Numbered from the stretch's first letter, positions 45,666 to 53,629 are shown. The stretch: DNA of 64,000 bases from Urbifossiella limnaea (GCF_007747215.1 NZ_CP036273.1:6432322-6496321); one strand, 5' to 3'. The notes: generated by a model not told the origin, from the letters alone. A program made the numbers and translations.

Positions 45666-47783
45666 ATGCCCAAGCCGTTCAAACTCCAGAACGCCCGCCC
45701 GCTCCCGCCGGGCGCCGAAGTCGTCACCCACGAGGGGCGGTCGCACGTCCGCTTGAAGGAACGCGGTCGGTCGGTGCTGTACCCGCTGACCGCGGACGGG
45801 ACGAAGTACCTGGCACCGTCGAAGCGATGGTACTTCAAGTACCGCGACGCGACCGGCACCGTCCGCCGGGTGAAGGGGTACACCGACCTGAAGGCGACGG
45901 AGCAACTGGCCACTGACACGGAGCGGAAGGCGGCGCGTACGGGGTCTGGGTTCACCGACCCGGCTGAGGAACACGCCCGCCGCCCGCTCGCCGACCACCT
46001 GAAGGACTACGCCGCCCACCTGGAAGCGAAGGGGAACACCCCCAAGCACGTCGCACTGTCCACCGGCCGCGTCGCCACGCTCCTCAGTGGTGCCGGGGCC
46101 GTGTTCTTACGCGACGTGGACGCCGCACGCGCGGCCGAGTGGTTGAACGGCATCCGTCGGGGTCGGTCGTCGGTCGTGCTGCCCGACGGCGTAGAAGTGT
46201 TCCGCCCGTCCGAGGCTGCCGCCGTTCTCGGCGTGTCGCAGGACGCGCTGGCGAAATCGATCCGTCGCCACCAACTCCCGGCCGCGGGTAACGGTAAAGC
46301 CCGGCGATTGCCGCGGACGACCGTTCAGGAACTGGCGGACCGCGCCGCCCGCGGGTCCGGGCCGGGCACGATCAACCACTACGTCCGGGCCGTCCGCGGG
46401 TTCTTCAACTGGCTCGTCAAGGCGCGGCGTATCGGTTCCAACCCGCTCGACAGCCTGAGCCTCGTGAACGCCCGGGTCGAAGTGCGGCGGGCACGCCGCG
46501 AGTTGGCGCCCGACGAGCTCCATCGCCTGTTCGACGCCACCCGCACGAGCGACCGCACGTTCCGGGGGCTGAGCGGCGTGGAACGATACTTCCTGTACCT
46601 ACTCGCCGCGGCGACGGGGTTCCGGGCTGGCGCGCTGGCCGGCCTCACGCCCGCCGACTTCGACCTCGACGCGGGTTCGCCCGTAGTGACCCTGCCGACT
46701 CGGCTGAACAAGTCGCGGCGGCTCAAGGTGCAACCGCTCCCCGCCGACGTGTCCGACGCTCTCCGCGGCTACCTGACGGGGATGCCCTCGGGTGTGCCGG
46801 TATGGCCGGGTTCCTGGGCGAAGGATCGGGCGGCGGAAATGCTCCGCATCGACTTGGAAGCGGCTGGCATCCCTTACGCGGTGGCGGGCGCCGATGGCCC
46901 GGAGTACGCCGACTTCCACAGCCTGCGACACAGCTTCCTGACGATGCTGGGCCGGCACGGCGTTGACCTCCGCACGGCGCAAGAACTAGCCGGGCACAGC
47001 ACGCCGACCCTGACGGCGAAGTACATGCACGTCCGGTCGCACGACGTGGCAAGGGCGGTGGGGAAGCTGCCAGAACTCGTATCCCCGCCCGCCCGAACCG
47101 ACGACGGTGGCGCGTCCGCTGTACCACCCGCTGTACCAGCCGGGTACAGCAGACGGCACCGATCCGCACCGTCTAGCAACCTTCAGGGTGTCGAGAGCGA
47201 AACGGAGCGTGCGACGGTAGCCCTGGAAATGCAAGGGGCCGGCGCTGATTTGCACCGGCCCGCATCGGTTCGCATGAGTGAGCCGGGTGGGGATCGAACC
47301 CACGACCAGCGGATTAAAAGTCCGCTGCTCTACCGGCTGAGCTACCGGCTCTCGCGGGGTATCTTATCCGACCGGCCGACCGCTTCAAGAATGACCACGG
47401 CCGTCAGCCGCGGCGCAGCTTCCGCACCCGGCCGTCCGCCACCCACTCCACCACGTACACGTCGCCGCCCGACGACACCGTCAGCGCGTGCGGCGCCGCG
47501 AACTTGCCCGCGTCGGCCGCCGGGTTCGCCGCACCCGTGCCGTCGCCCAGGTGCGCCACCACCTTGTCGTCCGCGTCGATCACCGTCACCCGGCAGCTCA
47601 GCTCCGGCACGTAGATGCGGCCGGCGTGCTGGTAGAAGCAGCACGGGGCGCGGAAGTTCGGGATCGTCCGCTTGTACTCCAGCTCCGGCGAAAAGACCTC
47701 GATCCGGCCGTTGGCCCGGTCCGCGATGTACACCTCCGGGTCCTTCCGCAGCGTGCTCACCCACGCCCCGTGGCACGTGCTGA
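45666..47783 (+). CDS. Tyrosine recombinase (integrase) with internal HTH insertion
   Basis: Start at ATG 45666. An N-terminal arm-binding-like domain (1-100) and a SAM-like core-binding domain are interrupted at residues 174-229 by an excisionase-like HTH (FRPSEAAAVLGVSQDALAKS). The catalytic residues are Arg320 (ATGFRAGALAGL), Lys349, His418-x2-Arg421 (HSLRHS), His444 (LAGHSTPT) and Tyr453 (AKYMHV). It inserts and excises the island at tRNA-Lys. The conserved part ends near base 47040. The frame has no stop before attR: it runs through the 51-bp core and the antisense tRNA and then 380 bp into the opposite-strand host gene, stopping at 47783. In the excised circle it would instead continue into 22337-22570. 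Confidence 0.88.
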   Translation: MPKPFKLQNARPLPPGAEVVTHEGRSHVRLKERGRSVLYPLTADGTKYLAPSKRWYFKYRDATGTVRRVKGYTDLKATEQLATDTERKAARTGSGFTDPAEEHARRPLADHLKDYAAHLEAKGNTPKHVALSTGRVATLLSGAGAVFLRDVDAARAAEWLNGIRRGRSSVVLPDGVEVFRPSEAAAVLGVSQDALAKSIRRHQLPAAGNGKARRLPRTTVQELADRAARGSGPGTINHYVRAVRGFFNWLVKARRIGSNPLDSLSLVNARVEVRRARRELAPDELHRLFDATRTSDRTFRGLSGVERYFLYLLAAATGFRAGALAGLTPADFDLDAGSPVVTLPTRLNKSRRLKVQPLPADVSDALRGYLTGMPSGVPVWPGSWAKDRAAEMLRIDLEAAGIPYAVAGADGPEYADFHSLRHSFLTMLGRHGVDLRTAQELAGHSTPTLTAKYMHVRSHDVARAVGKLPELVSPPARTDDGGASAVPPAVPAGYSRRHRSAPSSNLQGVESETERATVALEMQGAGADLHRPASVRMSEPGGDRTHDQRIKSPLLYRLSYRLSRGILSDRPTASRMTTAVSRGAASAPGRPPPTPPRTRRRPTTPSARAAPRTCPRRPPGSPHPCRRPGAPPPCRPRRSPSPGSSAPARRCGRRAGRSSTGRGSSGSSACTPAPAKRPRSGRWPGPRCTPPGPSAACSPTPRGTC
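47119..47149 (+). repeat. Candidate integrase arm-type site, right end
   Basis: Direct CTGTACCA copies at 47119-47126 and 47131-47138, again with a 12-bp period, plus an inverted GGTACAG at 47143-47149. The 22 bp 47119-47140 match 22393-22414 at 21 of 22. They lie within the integrase frame, about 140 bp before the att core. Confidence 0.45.
47277..47327. repeat. attR: 51-bp core shared with attL
   Basis: Identical to 22286-22336. It covers the 3' part of the intact tRNA-Lys gene plus two bases beyond it. Sequence outside the 51 bp differs at once on both sides, which defines the exchange region. Confidence 0.92.
47279..47351 (-). tRNA. tRNA-Lys (anticodon UUU)
   Basis: 73 nt that fold into a full cloverleaf: acceptor GAGCCGG/CCGGCTC, D stem GCTC/GAGC, anticodon stem GCGGA/TCCGC with loop CTTTTAA (anticodon TTT), a TGGTC variable loop, T stem GTGGG/CCCAC with loop TTCGATC, and discriminator A. 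CCA is not encoded. It is the integration target of the island, whose right end rebuilds its 3' part. Confidence 0.96.
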
Positions 47784-48450
47784 ACTTGCCGTGCTCCTTG
47801 CCGGGGCCGCCCATCACCTTCAGCAGCTTGAACTCCTTGTCGAACCGGAACACCCGCTGGCTGCCGTACCCGTCCACCACGTACACGTCGCCGTTCGGCG
47901 CCACCGCCACGTCCGTCGGGTTCGTGAAGTCGATCTTCTGGCTCGTCGCCGACTCGCTCGCCACGTTGCCGAGCGTGTACAGCACCTTGCCGGCGAGGTC
48001 GGTCTTGTACACGCGGGCGCCGATCCGCGGGGCGCCCTTCGGGGCCGACACGTTCTCCGTCCAGTACAGGTACTCGTTCGCGCCCTCCTTGCTCCAGTAC
48101 AGGCCGTGGGCGGTGCCCGCGACCTGCTGCGGCGTCAGGCCGATGCCGTCGGCGAAGTCCTTCGTCCAGGTTTCGAGCAGCCGGCCGGTGCGGTCGAAGA
48201 TCGCCACGCACGGCGACGCCGACCGCGAGGTGACGTACACCCGGTCGCGCGAGTCCACCACGACGGCGCAGCCGAGGCCGTAGCGCATGCCGTCGGGGAG
48301 GCGGCCCCAGGCGGGGTCGAGGGTGAAGCGCGCGGAGCCCTCGCCGAACGTGACGGGGTCGTCGGGGCGGCCCGCCGCGGGGGCGGCGACGGCGGCGGCC
48401 GCGGCCGCGAGGAACGTGCGGCGCGTGGGGAACAGGTGCTCGGCGGGCAT
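47404..48450 (-). CDS. Tat-exported NHL/SMP-30-like beta-propeller protein
   Basis: 348 residues from ATG 48450. The N-terminus PTRRTFLAAAAAAVAAPAAG is a twin-arginine signal. The body has NHL-type blades (VTSRSASPCVAIFDRTGRLL, VYVVDGYGSQRVFRFDKEFK, VYIADRANGRIEVFSPELEY). Planctomycete relatives are often annotated as peptidyl-alpha-hydroxyglycine-lyase-like or 6-bladed propellers without known substrate. It is the first host gene right of the island, transcribed toward the tRNA. Confidence 0.85.
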   Translation of the reverse strand: MPAEHLFPTRRTFLAAAAAAVAAPAAGRPDDPVTFGEGSARFTLDPAWGRLPDGMRYGLGCAVVVDSRDRVYVTSRSASPCVAIFDRTGRLLETWTKDFADGIGLTPQQVAGTAHGLYWSKEGANEYLYWTENVSAPKGAPRIGARVYKTDLAGKVLYTLGNVASESATSQKIDFTNPTDVAVAPNGDVYVVDGYGSQRVFRFDKEFKLLKVMGGPGKEHGKFSTCHGAWVSTLRKDPEVYIADRANGRIEVFSPELEYKRTIPNFRAPCCFYQHAGRIYVPELSCRVTVIDADDKVVAHLGDGTGAANPAADAGKFAAPHALTVSSGGDVYVVEWVADGRVRKLRRG

Positions 48451-48596
48451 GGGAGGGGTTCCGGGGAGGGAGGCGGGAAGCACCACGGTACACGCCGGCA
48501 CGGCGGTCCGCCAGCGCCTTCCCGGTCGGCGGTGTGCCGTTTCCCGCCCGCCGCATAAAATCCCCCCGCTCACATTGTTTCCGCACGGAGGCGTCG

Positions 48597-49079
48597 GTGA
48601 ACGTCCGCGTCGGCAGCGGCCACGACACGCACCGCCTCGTCGAAGGCCGCCCGCTGATCCTCGGCGGCGTGCGCGTCGCGTACGCCCGCGGCCTCGCCGG
48701 CCACTCCGACGCCGACGTGGTGCTGCACGCCGTCACCGACGCGCTCCTCGGCGCCGCCGCGCTCGGCGACATCGGCGACCTGTTCCCCGACACCGACCCG
48801 CGGAACAAAGACGCCGACAGTCGAATCTTCCTCGCCGCGGCGCTGGAGAAGCTCGCCGCCGCCGGCTGGCGCGTCGGCAACCTCGACGTGACCCTGTTCG
48901 CGCAGGAGCCGAAGCTCGGGCCGGTGAAGCAGGCCATCCGCGCGAACCTGGCGGCGCTGCTGGGCGTGTCGGCGGACGCGGTGAGCGTGAAGGCGAAGAC
49001 CGGCGAGCACGTCGGCCACATCGGCCGCGGCGAGGCGATCGGCTGCCACACGGTCGTGTTAATTCAGAAGCAGAGTTAG
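48597..49079 (+). CDS. ispF: 2-C-methyl-D-erythritol 2,4-cyclodiphosphate synthase
   Basis: 160 residues from GTG 48597, with GGAGG 7 bp upstream; the frame from 48534 has no RBS and is not conserved. It converts CDP-ME-2-phosphate to MEcPP in the non-mevalonate isoprenoid pathway in the cytoplasm. The zinc ligands D-x-H (GSGHDTHRL) and His in AGHSDADVVLHAVTDALLGA are present, as are the GDIGDLFPDTD and VSVKAKTGEHVGHIGRGEAI regions. Length is normal. cysS follows about 110 bp later, across a hairpin repeat. Confidence 0.96.
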   Translation: MNVRVGSGHDTHRLVEGRPLILGGVRVAYARGLAGHSDADVVLHAVTDALLGAAALGDIGDLFPDTDPRNKDADSRIFLAAALEKLAAAGWRVGNLDVTLFAQEPKLGPVKQAIRANLAALLGVSADAVSVKAKTGEHVGHIGRGEAIGCHTVVLIQKQS

Positions 49080-49170
49080 CCACAAAAAGGCACGAAAAGA
49101 CACGAAAAGGGACCGACCCGAACCCCGGCCTTGTTCTTCCTTTTTGTGTCTTTTCGTGCCTTTTTGTGGC
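49079..49170. repeat. AT-richer inverted repeat between ispF and cysS
   Basis: Arms of 28 bp (49079-49106 and 49143-49170) with one mismatch, made of CACAAAAAGG/CACGAAAAG-type units. It begins at the last base of the ispF stop codon. It may terminate ispF transcription, and it is much richer in A/T than its surroundings. Confidence 0.75.
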
Positions 49171-49189
49171 CATTGATTTGGAGCCCGCG

Positions 49190-50725
49190 ATGCCGCTGCA
49201 GGTGTACAGCACGCTGACCCGCAAGAAGGAGCCGTTCCACAAGCGGCCGGGCGAGCCGGTGTCGATGTACGTCTGCGGGCCGACCGTGTACAAGCCGAGC
49301 CACATCGGCCACATGGTCGGGCCGGTCATCTTCGACACCGTCAAGCGCTACCTCACCCACCTCGGCTACCAGGTGACGTGGGTCGTCAACATCACCGACG
49401 TGGACGACAAGCTCATCAAGGCGGCGAAGGAGCAGAACACCACCGTGCCGGCGCTCGCGGCCAGGATGACGGACGACTACTACGGCTGCCTGAAGGCGCT
49501 GAACGTCACCGGCATCGACCACTTCCCCAAAGCCACCGAGCACGTCGGCGGCATGCTCGCCATGATCGGCGGGCTCATCGACAAGGGCTACGCCTACCCC
49601 GCCGGCGGCGACGTGTACTTCGACGTGAGCAAGGACGCCGACTACGGCAAGCTGTGCAACCGCGACCCGGAGCAGCTCGAAGCGGGCTCGCGCATCGAGG
49701 TGAGCGACCGCAAGCGGAACCCCGGCGACTTCGCCCTCTGGAAGGGCGCCAAGCCCGGCGAGCCGGCCGAGGTGCAGTTCGACAGCCCGTGGGGGAAGGG
49801 CCGGCCGGGCTGGCACATCGAGTGCTCGGCGATGGCCACCAAGCTCCTCGGCGACACCCTCGACATCCACGGCGGCGGCCTCGACCTTCAGTTCCCGCAC
49901 CACGAGAACGAGCTGGCCCAGAGCGAGAGCGCCACCGGCAAGGACTTCGCCCGGGTGTGGATGCACAACGGCCTGCTCAAGATGAAGAGCGGCAAGATGG
50001 CCGGCTCCATCGGCAACGTGCTGAACGTGGCCGACGCCCTGAAGCTGGTCGGCGGCGACGTGCTGCGGTTCTTCATCCTCCAGACGCACTACCGCTCGCC
50101 GATCGACCTCGGCGACTGGGAACCCGGCGCCGGCATCCCCACCGGCATCGAGTCGGCGAAGGCGGCGTTCGAGACGTTCACCCGCTTCGCCGAGCGCGTC
50201 GGCCGGGTGACGGGGACGCCGTTCGCGGAGTTGCCGGCGCTGACGGGCCCCGCCGGCGCGGCGACTCTGACGTTGTCCAACGCCGACGCCGCTCGGCGGT
50301 TCGGCGAGCACATGGACGACGACTTCAACACCGGCGGCGCCGTCGGCGTGCTGTACGAGCTGGTGCGCCGGCTGAACCGCCTGGCCGACGAGAAGAAGCT
50401 GGACGACCCCGCGGCCGCGGCGGCACCGGCGAAGGCCGAGTTCCGCGAGGGCGCCGTGCTGGTCCGCGACCTGGCCGGCATCCTCGGCCTGACGCTGGCG
50501 GCGCCGGCGGCGACGCTCGGCGGCGGCGACGAGCTGGTGAGCGGGCTGATGCAGTTGCTGATCGACCTGCGGGCCAACCTGCGGGCGGAGGCGAAGGGGG
50601 CGGCGAAGGACAACCCGCTGAAGAAGGCGCTGTTCGACCAGACGGACCTGATCCGCGCCCGCCTCGGGGCGCTCGGCGTGACGCTGGAGGACCGCCCCAC
50701 GGGCACGACGTGGCGGGTGGGGTGA
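49190..50725 (+). CDS. cysS: Cysteinyl-tRNA synthetase
   Basis: 511 residues from ATG 49190. It charges tRNA-Cys. The HIGH motif is in CGPTVYKPSHIGHMVGPVIF, and the zinc ligands appear as Cys in YVCGPT, Cys in HIECSAM and His in PHHENE. In place of KMSKS the sequence reads SGKMAGSIGN, so the second Lys of the signature is Gly. The rest of the catalytic domain and the helical anticodon domain are intact (NTGGAVGVLYELVRRLNRLA). A KMSKS change may be lineage-specific; the gene otherwise looks functional. Confidence 0.95.
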   Translation: MPLQVYSTLTRKKEPFHKRPGEPVSMYVCGPTVYKPSHIGHMVGPVIFDTVKRYLTHLGYQVTWVVNITDVDDKLIKAAKEQNTTVPALAARMTDDYYGCLKALNVTGIDHFPKATEHVGGMLAMIGGLIDKGYAYPAGGDVYFDVSKDADYGKLCNRDPEQLEAGSRIEVSDRKRNPGDFALWKGAKPGEPAEVQFDSPWGKGRPGWHIECSAMATKLLGDTLDIHGGGLDLQFPHHENELAQSESATGKDFARVWMHNGLLKMKSGKMAGSIGNVLNVADALKLVGGDVLRFFILQTHYRSPIDLGDWEPGAGIPTGIESAKAAFETFTRFAERVGRVTGTPFAELPALTGPAGAATLTLSNADAARRFGEHMDDDFNTGGAVGVLYELVRRLNRLADEKKLDDPAAAAAPAKAEFREGAVLVRDLAGILGLTLAAPAATLGGGDELVSGLMQLLIDLRANLRAEAKGAAKDNPLKKALFDQTDLIRARLGALGVTLEDRPTGTTWRVG

Positions 50726-50941
50726 GCGCGATTCCATCGCGGCTGTTAGGATGGCGAGGGGGGCGAACCACGTTGGCGTGAGACCCAACCGCATTCCACC
50801 CGGCTTATCCGGCACGACCGAACCCGTCACCTGACCCGCCGCCCCCGGCGGGCGACCGCGGCTGCGGACCGGGCTGGACGGGTGCCGACAACTCCGGTAC
50901 TGTTCGCCCTTTCACCAGTGCCGCCGCCGGGGGATCACGCC

Positions 50942-51544
50942 ATGTCGCCGACGCCGGTCCCGCACCCGCCGCGCCGCGTCCTCGGGCTCGACCCCGGCCT
51001 GCAGACCACCGGCTACGCCGTCCTCGAACTCGCCCCGGACGGCCCGAAGGTGTGCGAGGCCGGCGTCGTGCGGTCGGCCGCCGGCCGCGACCCTGCGGAC
51101 ATGGCGGCCCGCGTCAAGACGCTTTACGATGGTGTGTGTGAAGTCCTCGACCAGTGGACGCCGGCGACGATGGCGGTGGAGCAGCTGTACGCCCACTACG
51201 ACCACCCCCGCACGGCCGTGCTCATGGCCCACGCCCGCGGGGCGTTCCTGCTCGCCGGCGCCCAGCGCGGCGTGCCGGTGATGAGCTACGCCCCCGCCCG
51301 CGTCAAGAAGCTGATCACCGGGCACGGCCGCGCCTCGAAGGAGCAGATGCAGCACGCCGTGGCCCGCGAGCTGAACCTGGCCGCCCCGCCCGAGCCGCAC
51401 GACGTGGCCGACGCCCTCGGCATCGCCCTGTGCCACTACTTCGCGTCCGGCGGGCTCGGCCGTGGCACCCGCTTCGCCACGGTCACCGGCGTGAACCAGC
51501 AGGCGCTCCTCGGCAACGACCCGGACACGATCGACGACGAGTAA
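50942..51544 (+). CDS. ruvC: Holliday junction resolvase RuvC
   Basis: 200 residues from ATG 50942. RuvC cuts Holliday junctions with RuvAB. The active-site acids are in VLGLDPGLQTTGYAVLE (first Asp), MAVEQLYAHYDHP (Glu) and PHDVADALGIALCHY (Asp pair). The normal length is about 170-190, so it carries a short N- and C-terminal extension. ruvA starts 5 bp after its stop, so the two are co-transcribed. Confidence 0.95.
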   Translation: MSPTPVPHPPRRVLGLDPGLQTTGYAVLELAPDGPKVCEAGVVRSAAGRDPADMAARVKTLYDGVCEVLDQWTPATMAVEQLYAHYDHPRTAVLMAHARGAFLLAGAQRGVPVMSYAPARVKKLITGHGRASKEQMQHAVARELNLAAPPEPHDVADALGIALCHYFASGGLGRGTRFATVTGVNQQALLGNDPDTIDDE

Positions 51545-51549
51545 CCGCC

Positions 51550-52236
51550 ATGATGACGAAGATGACCGGCCTGTTGGTGCGGGTGCTGGACGACGAGGCC
51601 CGGGTGGAGGTCGGCCCGTTCGAGTACCAGGTGCTCGTGCCGGAGGCGGTGCGCCGCGTCATTCAGATGCGGACCGGGACCGAAATCACCTTCCACGTCA
51701 CCGAGTACCTGGAGGGGAACAGCGGCGGCAACCGGTTCGTGCCGCGGCGGATCGGCTTCCTGACCGAGACGGAACTCGACTTCTTCGACCTGTTCTGCAC
51801 GGTCGAGAAGATCGGCGCGAAGAAGGCGCTGAAGGCGATGGCCCGGCCGGTGAAGGAGATCGCCGACGCCATCGCCCGCCAGGACGCGCGGTGGCTCAGC
51901 ACGCTGCCCGGCATCGGCGCCACGACCGCCGAGCAGATCGTGACGACGCTGAAGCGGAAGATCACGCCGTTCGTGATGGCCGCGGCCCCGGCCGACGCCC
52001 CGCCGCCGGACGCGGTGGTCGAGAAGGCGGGCGGCCGGCGCAAGCCGGCCGCGGCGCCGGCCCCCGCGGCGGCGGCGTTCGACGGGCAGGCGGTGGACGA
52101 CACGTACCAGGCGCTGATGGGCGTGGGCTACACGCCGGTGGAGGCGCGGGCCCGGCTCGACGATCTGTTGAAGAGCGGCCAGCGGTTCACGACGGTGCAG
52201 GAGGCGCTGGCCCTGATCTTCGCCAACAAGGGGTGA
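51550..52236 (+). CDS. ruvA: Holliday junction DNA helicase subunit RuvA
   Basis: 228 residues from ATG 51550. RuvA binds the junction as a tetramer and loads RuvB. The N-terminal OB fold, the tandem helix-hairpin-helix (including LSTLPGIGATTAEQIVTTLK) and the C-terminal RuvB-binding domain (DTYQALMGVGYTPVEARARL) are present. A Pro/Ala-rich linker (about 165-190) is longer than usual. It follows ruvC directly. Confidence 0.93.
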   Translation: MMTKMTGLLVRVLDDEARVEVGPFEYQVLVPEAVRRVIQMRTGTEITFHVTEYLEGNSGGNRFVPRRIGFLTETELDFFDLFCTVEKIGAKKALKAMARPVKEIADAIARQDARWLSTLPGIGATTAEQIVTTLKRKITPFVMAAAPADAPPPDAVVEKAGGRRKPAAAPAPAAAAFDGQAVDDTYQALMGVGYTPVEARARLDDLLKSGQRFTTVQEALALIFANKG

Positions 52237-52239
52237 GCC

Positions 52240-52449
52240 GTGCGTGACCCGGCCCGAATCGACCGGATGTTGGATTTACTGCGGGACTACTGGTTCCGCT
52301 ACCCGGACATGCGGCTAGCGCAGCTCGTGGTGGGCCTTGTCCGGCCCAGCGAGCCGTGCCCGCAGGTGTTCTACGCGGAGGACGACCGCGTCGAGGCGGC
52401 ACTGCTAGCGGCACTCGGTGACGTGCCCGCCGTGTCTGGCGGGGGCTGA
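52240..52449 (+). CDS. DUF1040-like small protein
   Basis: 69 residues from GTG 52240, three bases after ruvA. The sequence MRDPARIDRMLDLLRDYWFR then YPDMRLAQLVVGLV and VFYAEDDRVEAAL fits the MRDPxRIDR...W...PDxRLxQL...EDD pattern of DUF1040/YihD-type proteins. Function unknown; it appears to be part of the ruvCA operon. Confidence 0.78.
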   Translation: MRDPARIDRMLDLLRDYWFRYPDMRLAQLVVGLVRPSEPCPQVFYAEDDRVEAALLAALGDVPAVSGGG

Positions 52450-52473
52450 CGGGTTTCCATCGTGCGGGGTTCG

Positions 52474-52666
52474 CCCCCTCACCCCGCGTGCTTCGCCGCG
52501 ACCCTCTCCCCCGAGGGGAGAGGGTGGGAGGCACCCGGCCCATCGCACGGGCGGGCATCGATCCGCGAACGCAGGCGCGTGGTTACCCGCCCGTGATGGC
52601 GGTCGATCACGCCCACCCTCTCCCCTCGGGGGAGAGGGTCGCGTCGAAGCACGCGGGGTGAGGGGG
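52474..52666. repeat. Long near-perfect inverted repeat (55-bp arms)
   Basis: Arms 52474-52528 and 52612-52666 match at 54 of 55 positions. Each arm carries its own palindromic block CTCTCCCCCGAGGGGAGAG, so hairpins within arms are also possible. The 83-bp centre has no ORF. It lies between the DUF1040 gene and the first TIGR03067 gene, and resembles a MITE-like or REP-like non-coding element. Confidence 0.88.
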
Positions 52667-52721
52667 AAGGCGTTGGCGGTGTGACGGCGAGCAGCCCAAT
52701 CGAATCGCGACTGGAGGAGTC

Positions 52722-53174
52722 ATGCTCCGCCCCCTGCTGACCGCCGCGCTCGCCGCCCTCGCGGTCGCCGCCGCCCTCGCGGTCGCCGCCGCGCCCGCCG
52801 ACGCCGACCGCGCCGCCCTCCAGGGCACGTGGGTGCTCGACGCCGCCACCCTCGAAGGCCGCGACCACGCCGACGACTTCCGCGGCATGAAGCTGACCTT
52901 CGCCGGCGACCGCTACACCATCGACTTCGGCCCGAACACCGACAAGGGCACCTTCACCCTCGACCCCACGAAGACGCCGCGGCGGATCGACGTCCGCAGC
53001 GCCGAGGGGCCGTTCAAGGGGAAGACGCTCCCCGGCATCTACGAGCTGAAGGGCGACACCCTCCGCCTGTGCCTCGACGGCGACGGCAAGGCCGACAAGC
53101 GGCCCGCGGCGTTCGAGGCTCCGGGCACCACGCGTAACATGCTCCTGACGTACCGCCGCGAGAAGACCAAGTAA
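52722..53174 (+). CDS. TIGR03067-family secreted protein
   Basis: 150 residues from ATG 52722 with GGAGGAG upstream. The signal peptide MLRPLLTAALAALAVAAALA is followed by LQGTWVLDAATLEGR, LTFAGDRYTIDF, KTPRRIDV and LPGIYELKGDTLRLCLD, the pattern of the planctomycete TIGR03067 family (lipocalin-like, function unknown). It is a tandem paralogue of the next gene. Confidence 0.9.
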   Translation: MLRPLLTAALAALAVAAALAVAAAPADADRAALQGTWVLDAATLEGRDHADDFRGMKLTFAGDRYTIDFGPNTDKGTFTLDPTKTPRRIDVRSAEGPFKGKTLPGIYELKGDTLRLCLDGDGKADKRPAAFEAPGTTRNMLLTYRREKTK

Positions 53175-53197
53175 TCCCGCAACCCGAAAGACTCTCG

Positions 53198-53629
53198 ATG
53201 ACCCGCTTCACCCCCGCCGTCGCGTTCGCCCTCGCCACGCTCGCCGTCGCATCCGCCCAGCCGGCCGACGAGCTGAAGGGCGCCGCCGGCAAGTGGACCG
53301 TCACCAAGGCCGCGCTCGGCGGCAAGGACGTGACCAAGGCGTTCAAGGGCGTCGAACTCGTGCTCGCCCCGGACGGCGCGTACACGCTCTCGCTCAGCGG
53401 CGAGACCGACAAGGGCACGGTGAAGGTGGACGCGGCCAAGACGCCGAAGCAGATGGACATCATCGGGAACGACGGGCCGAACGCCGGCAAGACGTTCAAG
53501 ACGATCTACAAGCTCGCCGGCGACACCATGACCGTGTGCTACGAGCTGGGCGACGGCCCCCGGCCGACGGCGTTCGAGTCGAAGGCCGGCACCAAGGTGT
53601 TCCTCGCCGAGTACAAGCGGGCGAAGTAG
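53198..53629 (+). CDS. TIGR03067-family secreted protein, second copy
   Basis: 143 residues from ATG 53198, 23 bp after the first copy. The signal peptide MTRFTPAVAFALATLAVASA is followed by KGAAGKWTVTKAALGGKDV, ELVLAPDGAYTLSLSG, AKTPKQMDIIG and IYKLAGDTMTVCYELGDGPR. Same fold as its neighbour but well diverged, so an old duplication. Confidence 0.9.
   Translation: MTRFTPAVAFALATLAVASAQPADELKGAAGKWTVTKAALGGKDVTKAFKGVELVLAPDGAYTLSLSGETDKGTVKVDAAKTPKQMDIIGNDGPNAGKTFKTIYKLAGDTMTVCYELGDGPRPTAFESKAGTKVFLAEYKRAK

Larger units (their letters stand above)
22286..47327. mobile_element. Integrative element (genomic island, about 25 kb) in tRNA-Lys
   Basis: Bounded by 51-bp perfect direct repeats that correspond to the 3' part of tRNA-Lys(UUU), from the anticodon arm to just past the discriminator base. 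The intact tRNA is at the right end and the displaced 3' fragment at the left end, the standard result of tyrosine-recombinase insertion. The integrase gene lies next to attR. Cargo: glycosyltransferase-like gene, a giant Rhs toxin gene split by an IS21-family element, toxin/immunity modules, a serine recombinase remnant, two HTH genes and a primase-like gene. No conjugation or phage structural genes were seen, so it is a non-self-transmissible or satellite-like island. Confidence 0.9.
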
